DNA of 64,000 bases from JANWXR01 sp964608265 (GTDB lineage Bacteria; Chloroflexota; Anaerolineae; Anaerolineales; UBA6663), in NCBI GenBank assembly GCA_964608265.1, contig CAZSNP010000016.1:14664-78663 (forward strand), read 5' to 3'. Below are positions 49,007-57,389 of the stretch, piece by piece. A model generated the notes under the pieces. That model was not told the DNA's origin, ran no database searches, and saw only the letters and a program-made list of their open reading frames with translations. Each line of letters starts with the position of its first letter. The stretch's first letter is position 1. The translations under genes and the position numbers were made by a program.

Positions 49007-51433
49007 TCAGCTGCGAAACTCGACGGCTGACTCCGAGATCCTCAGTCGTTCGGCCAACTGCAGGGCCGGTTCCATTCGGGCGCGCGGCGCATGCGCGGCC
49101 TGTGCGCGCAGAAAGGCGAGCAACATCTCCTGCGCGCGGGCCGGGCGAATCTCAAAGCCTAAACGCTCGGCGGCAGTGATGACGTTGCTCAGGCGCAGGC
49201 TGCGTTCGGTCAGTTCGCCATCACTGATGAGGGCCTTGACGCCATCTGCCACTGCGGCCTCGAGTGTGCGCACCGCCTCGCCCGTGTCGAGTTGAATGCC
49301 GTCGCGGCGCGCCAGGTCGAGCACGCCGGCCAGGTTGGCCTCAGCCGCTTCATCCGGTTCGCGCGCCAGTTCCGCCGCGGCCTGCGCGAGTTGATGGCTG
49401 AGCGTGTATTCGGCGGCCACGCGCAGTTCGGTCGGCACCGGCATGTTGGCCTCGCGCAACGCGGCGATTGTGCCGAGATGGCGCGTGTAAATCTGTTGAT
49501 ACGATTGCGCCAGCCCCGTCAGCGTCTCCTCGTCGAGCACCTTCAGCAACCGCCGCCGGTCGGAGGGCGGCAGATCGCCGAGCCCGTAAAATGTCGGGCC
49601 GAGCGCGGCCTTGAGGGTGCGCATGAGTTGGGCCTGGGTGGCGTCGGCGGGCTGATCGATGATGACGTCGCACACCTTGCGGCCATCCTGCGGATCATCA
49701 CAAAACACGACCGAGGCCGCGAAGTTGTACCCGCCCAGATGCAGGGCGGCGAACGACCAGCCGGTGCGATGGCCGGTGAACTGTGACGTCATGCGTACGT
49801 GCCCGCAGACCAGCGCATACTCGCCGACGGTGGTGGTGGAGGTGAAGAGCTGCTCGATGCGCCGGCCATGCCGGTGGTAGCGCACCGGGAACGGATGGCT
49901 GAGCGCGGCGATGGCGTGGCTGGCGGCGATGCGATTGGAGTGGATGGCGACCGGCAGCACCAGCGCCTGGTAGACCCTGTCGCCCGTCGGGTGCTGGGGA
50001 AAGTTGCCCTCACACTGGGCGAGCGCGGCGAGCAACGGCGGGGTGAAATCCTGCGCCGTGACGCGCGAGGCCAGTTCGATCGCGCGCGCGGCGTACTTGA
50101 GCACCTGGGCTGTTTCGAGGCCGGCGATGTCGTCGAAGAACCAGCCGCAACTCGTATACATGAACAACGCGTGCTTCTGCATTTCGAGCAATGTCAGCGC
50201 GCGTTCGCGTTCGTCGGCGGTTAGGTTACGGCGGGCATGTTTGGTGACGAAGGCCTCGGCCCGCTCGGGCGTGCGATTGGCCAGCAGCGCGCCGTAGGCA
50301 TCGCGCACCGCCCAGGCCTCGCCCGCAAACAGGCTGCCACCCTCGCGCGCGAACACGTCGGCCAGAGCATCGCGTAATCCATCCAGGGCGGCCCGCAGCG
50401 GCGCGCGCCAGCGCTGATGCCCGCCCGGGGTGCGGCCCGTGTTGCAACTGCAATCGCGGCTCCACCGGCCCACGCCGTGCACGCAACTCCACGAGGTGTT
50501 CGGCCGGATCCGCACCTCCCACTCCGGCGGGTTGGCGTCGAGAAACGCGCCGTAGTTCGTCAGCGTGAAGCCGGCCTGGGCCGCCTGATGAGTGGCCGCG
50601 TAGATGAGGGTGCGCTCGGCGCTCTTCTTGTGATGGCCGAACGTCTCGCCGTCGGTGGCGAAGTGGATGAGCTGGCGATGCGGCCGGCGCGAGTCAATCG
50701 CCTCTTCCAGGCGGCGGATGAAATTCCAACTGCTGGCCAATGTGTCGCCGAAGCTGACGCTGTGCGCGAGCGCGCCATCGTAGAAGAACGCCACGAGGCT
50801 GCGGCCACCCGGCAGGCGGCAGAGATATGGCCGTGACGGGTCAACGCCGCCGCCGGCGACGTTCCACCACTCGCCCCCGCTCAACGGACGAATGGCGTCG
50901 GCCTGCCCCGGCGCGAGGATGACGAAACGCAAACCGGCCTCGGCCAGCACTTCCAGCGTCTCGTCGTCCACGGCCGTCTCGGCCAGCCACACCGCCTCGG
51001 CGTCGCGGCCAAAGTGGAAGCGAAAGTCAGCCAGGCCCCACTGCACCTGGGTCACTTTGTCGCGCCGGTTGGCCAGCGGCATGATGAGGTGGTTGTAAAC
51101 CTGCGCGATGGCGTTGCCGTGCCCCCAGCGCGCGCGGCTCGCCGCATCGCCCGCCCTGATCCGGTCATACACATCCGGCGCGTGCTGGCGAATCCACGAC
51201 AGCAGGGTGGGGCCGAAGTTGAAGGAGATGTATTCGTAGTTGTTGAGGATGTCAACCACGCGGCCATCGTCGGCCAGCACGCGGGCGAAGGCGTTGGCGC
51301 GGTAGCACTCCTCGTTGATGCGTTCGTTCCAGTCGTGAAACGGCGCGGCGGTCGGCTCGCGATCAATCTCGTCCGTCCACGGGTTCTCGCGCGGCGGCTG
51401 ATAGAAATGTCCATGAATACACAAATGGGGCAT
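49007..51433 (-). CDS. GH57 family protein with DUF3536 domain
   Basis: 808 residues. The N-terminal GH57-type barrel is recognisable in HGHFYQPPRENPWTDEID, INEECYRANAFARVLAD, YISFNFGPTLLSWI and FATDGETFGHHKKSAERT, which includes the conserved Asp of GH57. The DUF3536 region covers most of the C-terminal half (MQKHALFMYTSCGWFFDDIAGLE). GH57 members include alpha-amylase, amylopullulanase and branching enzymes, so a second glucan-modifying activity beside GlgB is likely, but the substrate is unproven. The start is MPHLCIHGHF at 51433, 7 nt after a TATAAT box; the frame continues upstream antisense to tyrS and is rejected. Confidence 0.9.
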   Translation of the reverse strand: MPHLCIHGHFYQPPRENPWTDEIDREPTAAPFHDWNERINEECYRANAFARVLADDGRVVDILNNYEYISFNFGPTLLSWIRQHAPDVYDRIRAGDAASRARWGHGNAIAQVYNHLIMPLANRRDKVTQVQWGLADFRFHFGRDAEAVWLAETAVDDETLEVLAEAGLRFVILAPGQADAIRPLSGGEWWNVAGGGVDPSRPYLCRLPGGRSLVAFFYDGALAHSVSFGDTLASSWNFIRRLEEAIDSRRPHRQLIHFATDGETFGHHKKSAERTLIYAATHQAAQAGFTLTNYGAFLDANPPEWEVRIRPNTSWSCVHGVGRWSRDCSCNTGRTPGGHQRWRAPLRAALDGLRDALADVFAREGGSLFAGEAWAVRDAYGALLANRTPERAEAFVTKHARRNLTADERERALTLLEMQKHALFMYTSCGWFFDDIAGLETAQVLKYAARAIELASRVTAQDFTPPLLAALAQCEGNFPQHPTGDRVYQALVLPVAIHSNRIAASHAIAALSHPFPVRYHRHGRRIEQLFTSTTTVGEYALVCGHVRMTSQFTGHRTGWSFAALHLGGYNFAASVVFCDDPQDGRKVCDVIIDQPADATQAQLMRTLKAALGPTFYGLGDLPPSDRRRLLKVLDEETLTGLAQSYQQIYTRHLGTIAALREANMPVPTELRVAAEYTLSHQLAQAAAELAREPDEAAEANLAGVLDLARRDGIQLDTGEAVRTLEAAVADGVKALISDGELTERSLRLSNVITAAERLGFEIRPARAQEMLLAFLRAQAAHAPRARMEPALQLAERLRISESAVEFRS

Positions 51434-51440
51434 GGGCCTG

Positions 51441-51446
51441 ATTATA
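51441..51446 (-). promoter_or_regulatory. TATAAT box abutting the GH57 gene start (leaderless candidate)
   Basis: Minus-strand TATAAT (51446-51441), 7 nt and then the ATG at 51433. No Shine-Dalgarno sequence. Probably drives the GH57-glgB operon. Confidence 0.55.
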
Positions 51447-51548
51447 ACCGTACCTCTTCCGCACTCCGGAGCACGCATCCAACGCTCGGTGAATGAGTGT
51501 TGCCTGGCGTGCCCTGGCGAGGGGCAAGGATTAAGGTCTCCCCGAGTG

Positions 51549-51554
51549 TATAAT
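51549..51554 (+). promoter_or_regulatory. -10 box of tyrS
   Basis: TATAAT 32 nt before the ATG at 51587; the short leader holds GGAG. No clear -35. Confidence 0.5.
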
Positions 51555-51586
51555 CGCTGCGATCCCTCAATTTTTGGAGCGTGTTC

Positions 51587-52798
51587 ATGACGTTGGACGA
51601 ACAAGTGGCCTTGTTGATGCAGGGCACCGAGTACGGTGACGACGCGCTGCGTCAGGCGATGGAACGTGAATTGCGCGCGCGATTGGCGGAGGGCCGCCCG
51701 TTGCGCGTGTACTGCGGCTACGACCCGACCTCCACCGATCTGCATCTCGGCCACACCATCACCATGCGCAAGCTGCGCCAGTTTCAGGATTTGGGGCATG
51801 AGGTGACCTTCCTCATCGGCAGCTACACCGCGCTGGTCGGCGACCCGTCGGACAAGAACAAGGCGCGGCCGGTGCTTACGCAAGAGCAGGTGGCCGAGAA
51901 CTCCCGGACCTACGCCGAGCAAGCGTTCCGCGTGCTCGACCGGGGCCGGACGCAGGTGCGGTACAACGGCGAGTGGCTGTCGGAGCTTTCGCTGGTGGAT
52001 TTGATCCGGCTGGGGCAGAACTTCACCGTGCAGCAATTTCTGGTGCGCGAGAACTTCGCCAGGCGCCTCGACGCGGGCGAGCCGATCTACTTGCATGAGA
52101 CGTTTTATGCGCTGATGCAGGGCTACGACGCGGTGGCGATGCGGACCGATGTGCAGGTGGGAGGCACTGATCAGCTCTTCAACATCGTGGTGGCGGGCCG
52201 CAAGCTGCAGGAGGCGCTCGGGCAAAGGCCGCTGGTCGGCATCATCACCGGCATCCTGCCCGGCACCGACGGCGTGCAGCGCATGTCCAAATCCACCGGC
52301 AACGTCATCCCCATCAACACCACGCCCGAGGATATGTACGGCAAGATCATGTCGCTGCCCGACTTCGCCATGCCGCTGTACTTCAAGCTGGCGACGCGCT
52401 ACACGCCGGCGCAGGTAGCCGAGGTCGAGCGCGGCTTGAGCGACGGCACGCGCCATCCGCGCGATACCAAGATGGAACTGGCGCGCGAGATCGTCGCCAT
52501 CTTCTACGGCGACGACAAAGTGACCGGGGCCGAGGAACACTTCAAGACCGTTTTTCAGAGGGGCGCTGTGCCCGAGGCGATGGAGACGGTGACCGTGGCG
52601 GACACGCCGCTGCTCGTGGAATTCCTGGCCGCGCACAAGCTCACCGCCTCCAAAGGGGAAGCCCGCCGGCTGATCGAGCAGCAGGGTGTCCGGGTGGGCG
52701 GCGAAACCGTCACCGACATCACCGCGCGGTTGGATTTCAACGGCGAAGCGGTCGTTCAGGTCGGCAAGCGCAAATTCGTGCGGGTGGTGCGCGCATAG
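51587..52798 (+). CDS. tyrS: Tyrosyl-tRNA synthetase
   Basis: 403 residues, class I aminoacyl-tRNA synthetase. The HIGH-like motif is HLGH (53-56) in DLHLGHTITMRKL and the KMSKS motif is RMSKS in GVQRMSKSTGNVIP. VQVGGTDQLFNIVVAGR is typical of the TyrRS active site. The C-terminal S4 domain (LTASKGEARRLIEQQGVRVGGETV) binds tRNA. ATG at 51587 chosen over an in-frame GTG at 51581 because of the GGAG spacing. Two small genes and the GAF/SpoIIE gene follow on the same strand. Confidence 0.96.
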   Translation: MTLDEQVALLMQGTEYGDDALRQAMERELRARLAEGRPLRVYCGYDPTSTDLHLGHTITMRKLRQFQDLGHEVTFLIGSYTALVGDPSDKNKARPVLTQEQVAENSRTYAEQAFRVLDRGRTQVRYNGEWLSELSLVDLIRLGQNFTVQQFLVRENFARRLDAGEPIYLHETFYALMQGYDAVAMRTDVQVGGTDQLFNIVVAGRKLQEALGQRPLVGIITGILPGTDGVQRMSKSTGNVIPINTTPEDMYGKIMSLPDFAMPLYFKLATRYTPAQVAEVERGLSDGTRHPRDTKMELAREIVAIFYGDDKVTGAEEHFKTVFQRGAVPEAMETVTVADTPLLVEFLAAHKLTASKGEARRLIEQQGVRVGGETVTDITARLDFNGEAVVQVGKRKFVRVVRA

Positions 52799-52814
52799 AG
52801 TCGCGCATGTTACA

Positions 52815-53012
52815 ATGAGCAATCGAGCCATCCGAAAGGCGATTTTGAGTCTGCGCCGCCGAATCAGCGAACATGAGCACAAGGTTGTGCAAGAGCGCAC
52901 CAGGCCGAATCCGGACGAAGGCGTCATCACCCATTGGCTCGGCGAGATCCGCGTTTTTGAGCAGCGATTGCGGCGATTGGAAGATCGATTGGCGCGACGG
53001 CGAGGCCAGTGA
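52815..53012 (+). CDS. Small hypothetical coiled-coil protein
   Basis: 65 residues, highly charged and helical (RKAILSLRRRISEHEHKVVQE ... RVFEQRLRRLEDRLARRR), so likely a short coiled coil. Starts 16 bp after tyrS; no strong ribosome-binding site. Its stop overlaps a possible GTG start of the next gene (GTGA), which supports both being real. Family not recognised. Confidence 0.55.
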   Translation: MSNRAIRKAILSLRRRISEHEHKVVQERTRPNPDEGVITHWLGEIRVFEQRLRRLEDRLARRRGQ

Positions 53013-53014
53013 CT

Positions 53015-53299
53015 ATGGCGACTGACACACACGATGAGATAAGCCTGGCACTTGGGCTGGCTGGGGTGGAGTCCGAAGTCAATGTGGTGGCGATGCATCT
53101 GACGGAGGTCGAGCTGGAAGCTGATCGCGTACTCGACTTATTGGCCACCCTCCGCTCAATGGCACGTCAAGGCGACGCCACCAGGACCGAGGAAACCCTC
53201 GCGGAATTGGTGATCGCCCTTGAGCATCTGGCCCATCACGCTCAAGCCGCGCTGCCCACCCTTCAACGCGAACTCGAGTTGGACTCGGCCGCAGAATAG
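53015..53299 (+). CDS. Small hypothetical helical protein
   Basis: 94 residues from the ATG at 53015; a GTG at 53009 overlapping the previous stop is an alternative start. Acidic and helical (VVAMHLTEVELEADRVLDLLATLRSMAR, ELVIALEHLAHHAQAALPTLQREL). No known domain. Lies 47 bp before the GAF/SpoIIE gene. It could be a regulator or antagonist for that phosphatase by position, which is inference. Confidence 0.6.
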   Translation: MATDTHDEISLALGLAGVESEVNVVAMHLTEVELEADRVLDLLATLRSMARQGDATRTEETLAELVIALEHLAHHAQAALPTLQRELELDSAAE

Positions 53300-53346
53300 A
53301 TTCGGTCGCCCTCTTCCAGCCCTATGGGGTGGCCTGAGCTCTATCC

Positions 53347-56300
53347 ATGACCTGGCTCGCGCCTCCGCCGCCTGACGACACCTCCACGGCCCGGCTGGAG
53401 GAATTGGCCGACCTGGCCGAACTGGGCCGCGCCATCCTCGGCGCACAGCTCGACCTCCACAAACTCGCCGAACTTATCTACCAGCGCGCCGGCCAGCGCG
53501 TCGACGCCACCATCTTCCAGCTTGGCCTGTTCGAGGGGGATCGCTACCGCATGCTGATCTGGGTCGTGGACGGCGAGGAACAGCCGGCCCGCGACTTCCG
53601 CCTCACGCCCGAGTCGCCCGGCATCGTCGGTTGGGTGCGCGCCAGCGGCCAGCCGCTGCTCGTGCGCGACTATGAAACCGAAATGGACACGCTGCCGGCG
53701 CGGCCCCGCTATCTCTCCGATAACCCGCCGCGCTCGGCGGTCTTCGTGCCACTCCAGGCCGGCGAGCGCGTGCTGGGCGTCATGTCCATCCAGAGCCGCG
53801 CCCCCGCTTCGTTCACCGATGAAGACCTGCGCCTGTTGACGATCTTCGCCAACACCGCCGCCGCGGCGCTCGAGAACGCGCGCCTGTACGAGCAGGCCCG
53901 GCGCCGCGCGACGCAACTGCAATTGCTGGCCGAGGTCTCGCAGCAGCTCAACATCCTGCAGCCGCTGCCCACCTTTTATCAGCAGGTGGTTGATCTGATC
54001 AGCGGTCAGTTCTACGACGTCTTCGCCAGCCTGTTCGAGCTGGAGCGCGGCGCGCTGCGCCTCGTCGCCACCACCCGGCCGGATTGGAAGGGCGCGACGC
54101 TGATCGTGCCGCTGGGCACCGGGCCGGTCGGCGAGGCGGCGCAATTGATGCGGCCCGTGATCCTGCAGGATTTGCCGGAGTATCACCTCGACGCCGCCGA
54201 GGCCTTTGCCGCCACCCTGCACGCCGAGATGGCGCTGCCGCTCGAGGTCGAGGGCCGCACGCTGGGGGTGTTGAGTGTGCAGAGCCAAACCACCGCGTTT
54301 GATGAAACGATGCAGTCCCTGTTTCAATCGCTGGCCGCGCAGATGGCCTTTGCCGCGCTCGAGGCGCAGGTGTACGCCGCCGAGCAGCGCCGCGCCGAAC
54401 AGTTGGCCGCCATCTCTCAGGCCTCGCGCGTCGTGGTCTCCACTCTCGAACTCGATCAGTTGCTCGAGCAGGTGCTCGAACTGGCAGAGGATCGCTTTGG
54501 TTTCGCGCGCACGCAGATCTACTTGTTGCACGAAGGGCGGCTGGTGTATCAGGCCGGCACGCAGGCGTGGGAGGCGCGCTGGGGCAACGAGCCGCTCGCC
54601 TATCCGGTGGACGGCCCCGGCCTCATCGCCCTGACGGGCCGCACGCTGAGACCGAGGCTGGTGGAGGACGTGCGCCTCAATCCGGACTACGTCGCCGGGC
54701 CGGGCCTCGATGACACGCGCAGCGAGATGACGGCGCCGATGCTGATGGCCGACCGGCTGCTCGGGGTGGTGGACGTGCAGTCGGACGAGGTGGCCGCGTT
54801 CAACGACGACGATTTGCAGACGCTGCAAACGCTGGCCGATACGCTGGCCATCGCGGTCCGCAACGCGCGGCTGTTCGAAGCCGAACGGCGCCGCCGCCAA
54901 CTGGCCGAGTCCTTGCGCGAAGTCTCGGCGGCGCTGACCTCCACGCTCAACCTCGACGGCGTGCTTGACCTCATCCTCAACGGGCTGGCGCGGGTGATGA
55001 ATTACGACGTGGCCTCCATCTTGTTGTCGGAGGGCGCGCCGGATGAGTTGACTCTGCGCGCCGCGCGCGCCCGGCGTGACCTGGGGCTGCCCGACCACCG
55101 CGGCCAGTCGTTGCGCGTGAAGCTGCTCGCGCCCGAGGCGGGCTCCGCGACCCCGGCCACCGTCCCCTTCACCGAAGTGGACACACACGGGGACTATCAC
55201 GACCTGCTCCATCTGCCCGATCCGCACGCCTGCCTCGCCGCCGTGTTGCTGTTGCAGGGCCAGCACCTCGGTTACCTGGTCGTGGATCGAATCGGCGTGG
55301 AGGCGTTCTCAGTGGAAGAGGCCGAGTTGATCACGGCCTTTGCGGCCCAGGCCTCGGTGGCGATGGAGAACGCGCGGCTGTACACCGCGCAGCGCGAACA
55401 GGCCTGGGTGAGCACCGCGCTGCTGCAGGTCGCCGAATCCATCGCCGCCACGCCCGAGCTTGAGGATGCGCTGGCCACCGTCGCCCGCATCACCCCGATG
55501 CTGGTGGGGGTGGAGTGGAGCGCGGTCTTCCTGGCGGAGGGCGAGACGTTCGACCTGCGCGGCTTCCACCGCCTGAATGATGCGACCCAGCCCCGGTTGC
55601 CCAAGGGTGTGCACATCAGCGAGTGGCCGGCGCTGGCGGAGATGGTCGCCACCGAAGAGCCGGTCGTCCTCGAGGCGGATGCGGAAACACCGGAGGCGGT
55701 GCGCGCCTGGCTGCCGGGCGTGTCAATTCTGTTGCCGCTGCGGGTGAAGGGCCGCGTGCAGGGCGCGATGTGGGTCGGGCAGACGCCGGAGGCGGAGCCG
55801 TTCTCGCCGCACCGCATCCGCCTGCTGGGCGGCATCGCCAACCAGGCCTCGCTGGCGCTCGAAAGCGCGCTGCTCGACGAAGCCCAACGTGAGGAGGCCT
55901 GGGTGAACGCCGCGCTGTTGCAGGTCGCCGAGGCGCTGGCCGCGCAGCCCACGCTGGATGAATCCCTCGAGACCGTCGCCCGCCTCACGCCGATGCTGGT
56001 CGGCCTCGAGCGCGTGGCCATCTATCACTGGCAACGCGAGGCCCGCCTCTTCTATCCCAGCCGCTGCATCGGCTTCACCTGCGACCCGACGCAATTGACG
56101 GCCAGCGCCGCCGAGTTGGAGGTTGACCTCGGCGGCCCGGCCTCCGCCTCGATCTTGTGCAAACCGCCGGCGCGGTTGGCGGCGGCGTTCGAGTCGGATC
56201 TGGTGCGGGTGTGGCCCTTGTGGGCGCGCGGCGAATTGTTCGGCGCGCTGGTCGTCGAGCACGGCGGCGAATTGGGGCGGCGGCTGAACATCCTCAACGG

Positions 56301-57111
56301 CATCGCCCACCAGCTGGCGGTGGCGATGGAGAACGCGGCGCTGGTGCATGAGCTGGCCGCGCAGCAACGGCTCGAGCGCGAGCTGGAGCTTGGGCGCGAC
56401 ATCCAATCGAGCTTTCTGCCCGAGAGCACGCCGCAGGCCCCGGGGTGGGAGGTGGCCGCCTTCTGGCGCAGCGCCCGGCAGGTCGGCGGCGACTTCTACG
56501 ACTTCATCCCGCTGCGCACCCAGGATGGGGTGGCGCGCTGGGGCATGGCCATCGCCGATGTTTCGGACAAGGGCGTGCCGGCGGCGTTGTTCATGGCCCT
56601 GTCGCGCACACTGTTGCGTTCGTCCGCCATTCATCGCACCTCGCCCGGCGCGACGCTGACCCGGCTCAACGAGATGATCCTCTCGGACGTGCGCACCTCG
56701 CAGTTTGTGACCATCTTCTACGCGATCTGGGAGCCGGGCACGGGGCGGCTGGTGTATGCGAACGGTGGGCACAACCCGCCGCTGCTCGTCCGCGCCGATG
56801 GCACGGTCGAGTGGCTCCGCCTCAAGGGCGCGGCGCTCGCGGTGTTCGATGCCTTCTACTATCACCAACAGGAAACGATGCTGGCGCCCGGCGACGTGGT
56901 GCTGCTGTATACCGACGGCCTGCCGGATGCCATCAACGCCGAGGAGCAGGCCTTTGGCACCGAACGGATGGTGGAGGCGTTGCGCGCCGTCCGGTCTGCC
57001 TCCGCTACCGAGATCGTTGCCGCGCTTCAGTCCGCCGTCCTCACCTTCACCGGCGAGGTGGAGCCGTTCGATGACATGACGATGGTGGTGATGAAGCGGG
57101 TGGGAAGCTAA
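53347..57111 (+). CDS. Multi-GAF sensor PP2C phosphatase (SpoIIE/RsbU type)
   Basis: 1254 residues, no TMs. About six GAF-like domains follow one another (roughly 25-180, 190-340, 350-515, 525-690, 695-860 and 870-1005) linked by short helices that repeat YEQARRRATQL, YAAEQRRAEQL and FEAERRRRQLAE. A signalling helix (LERELELGRDIQSSFLPE) leads into a complete SpoIIE phosphatase (about 1030-1253): GGDFYDFIPL, MAIADVSDKGVPAALFMA, ANGGHNPPLL, LLYTDGLPDAINAEEQAFG, FDDMTMVVM. All metal-binding Asp are present, so it should be active, probably on a phosphorylated anti-anti-sigma factor, none of which is nearby. Follows two small genes after tyrS. Confidence 0.93.
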   Translation: MTWLAPPPPDDTSTARLEELADLAELGRAILGAQLDLHKLAELIYQRAGQRVDATIFQLGLFEGDRYRMLIWVVDGEEQPARDFRLTPESPGIVGWVRASGQPLLVRDYETEMDTLPARPRYLSDNPPRSAVFVPLQAGERVLGVMSIQSRAPASFTDEDLRLLTIFANTAAAALENARLYEQARRRATQLQLLAEVSQQLNILQPLPTFYQQVVDLISGQFYDVFASLFELERGALRLVATTRPDWKGATLIVPLGTGPVGEAAQLMRPVILQDLPEYHLDAAEAFAATLHAEMALPLEVEGRTLGVLSVQSQTTAFDETMQSLFQSLAAQMAFAALEAQVYAAEQRRAEQLAAISQASRVVVSTLELDQLLEQVLELAEDRFGFARTQIYLLHEGRLVYQAGTQAWEARWGNEPLAYPVDGPGLIALTGRTLRPRLVEDVRLNPDYVAGPGLDDTRSEMTAPMLMADRLLGVVDVQSDEVAAFNDDDLQTLQTLADTLAIAVRNARLFEAERRRRQLAESLREVSAALTSTLNLDGVLDLILNGLARVMNYDVASILLSEGAPDELTLRAARARRDLGLPDHRGQSLRVKLLAPEAGSATPATVPFTEVDTHGDYHDLLHLPDPHACLAAVLLLQGQHLGYLVVDRIGVEAFSVEEAELITAFAAQASVAMENARLYTAQREQAWVSTALLQVAESIAATPELEDALATVARITPMLVGVEWSAVFLAEGETFDLRGFHRLNDATQPRLPKGVHISEWPALAEMVATEEPVVLEADAETPEAVRAWLPGVSILLPLRVKGRVQGAMWVGQTPEAEPFSPHRIRLLGGIANQASLALESALLDEAQREEAWVNAALLQVAEALAAQPTLDESLETVARLTPMLVGLERVAIYHWQREARLFYPSRCIGFTCDPTQLTASAAELEVDLGGPASASILCKPPARLAAAFESDLVRVWPLWARGELFGALVVEHGGELGRRLNILNGIAHQLAVAMENAALVHELAAQQRLERELELGRDIQSSFLPESTPQAPGWEVAAFWRSARQVGGDFYDFIPLRTQDGVARWGMAIADVSDKGVPAALFMALSRTLLRSSAIHRTSPGATLTRLNEMILSDVRTSQFVTIFYAIWEPGTGRLVYANGGHNPPLLVRADGTVEWLRLKGAALAVFDAFYYHQQETMLAPGDVVLLYTDGLPDAINAEEQAFGTERMVEALRAVRSASATEIVAALQSAVLTFTGEVEPFDDMTMVVMKRVGS

Positions 57112-57389
57112 TTGTTCCGTAGTGCTTACCGGTGCTATCGGGGCACGTGGAAGGACGCCTCAGTTACCGGGCCTTCACCGGCTTCCAATAAATTCCCCTC
57201 TGCCGTTTGAGATGCGTTTAGAAAGATTCACGCTGCGTATATTGCGGCGCGTCCCCGAATTGGCATAGCATGTCGAGCAACAGGGGCAGCACCATTCAGC
57301 CCTCAAACAGCCGTTCTTTTCGCCAATCGAATAGCGCGCCAGAATTTGTAGCAGCTGTCCGGGTCTGTACAGGATAAGGGAGAAATTCC
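57112..57389. other. 278-bp gap before the RHS gene
   Basis: Lower in GC than the genes around it. I see a TATATT at about 57237, and a strong AAGGGAG 7 nt before the ATG at 57390. No terminator or RNA family is evident. Confidence 0.4.

Noticed and set aside
51434..53098. N-terminal extension of the GH57 gene to 53098
   Set aside because: It runs antisense through tyrS and past a TATAAT box; the family start is MPHLCIHGHF at 51433.
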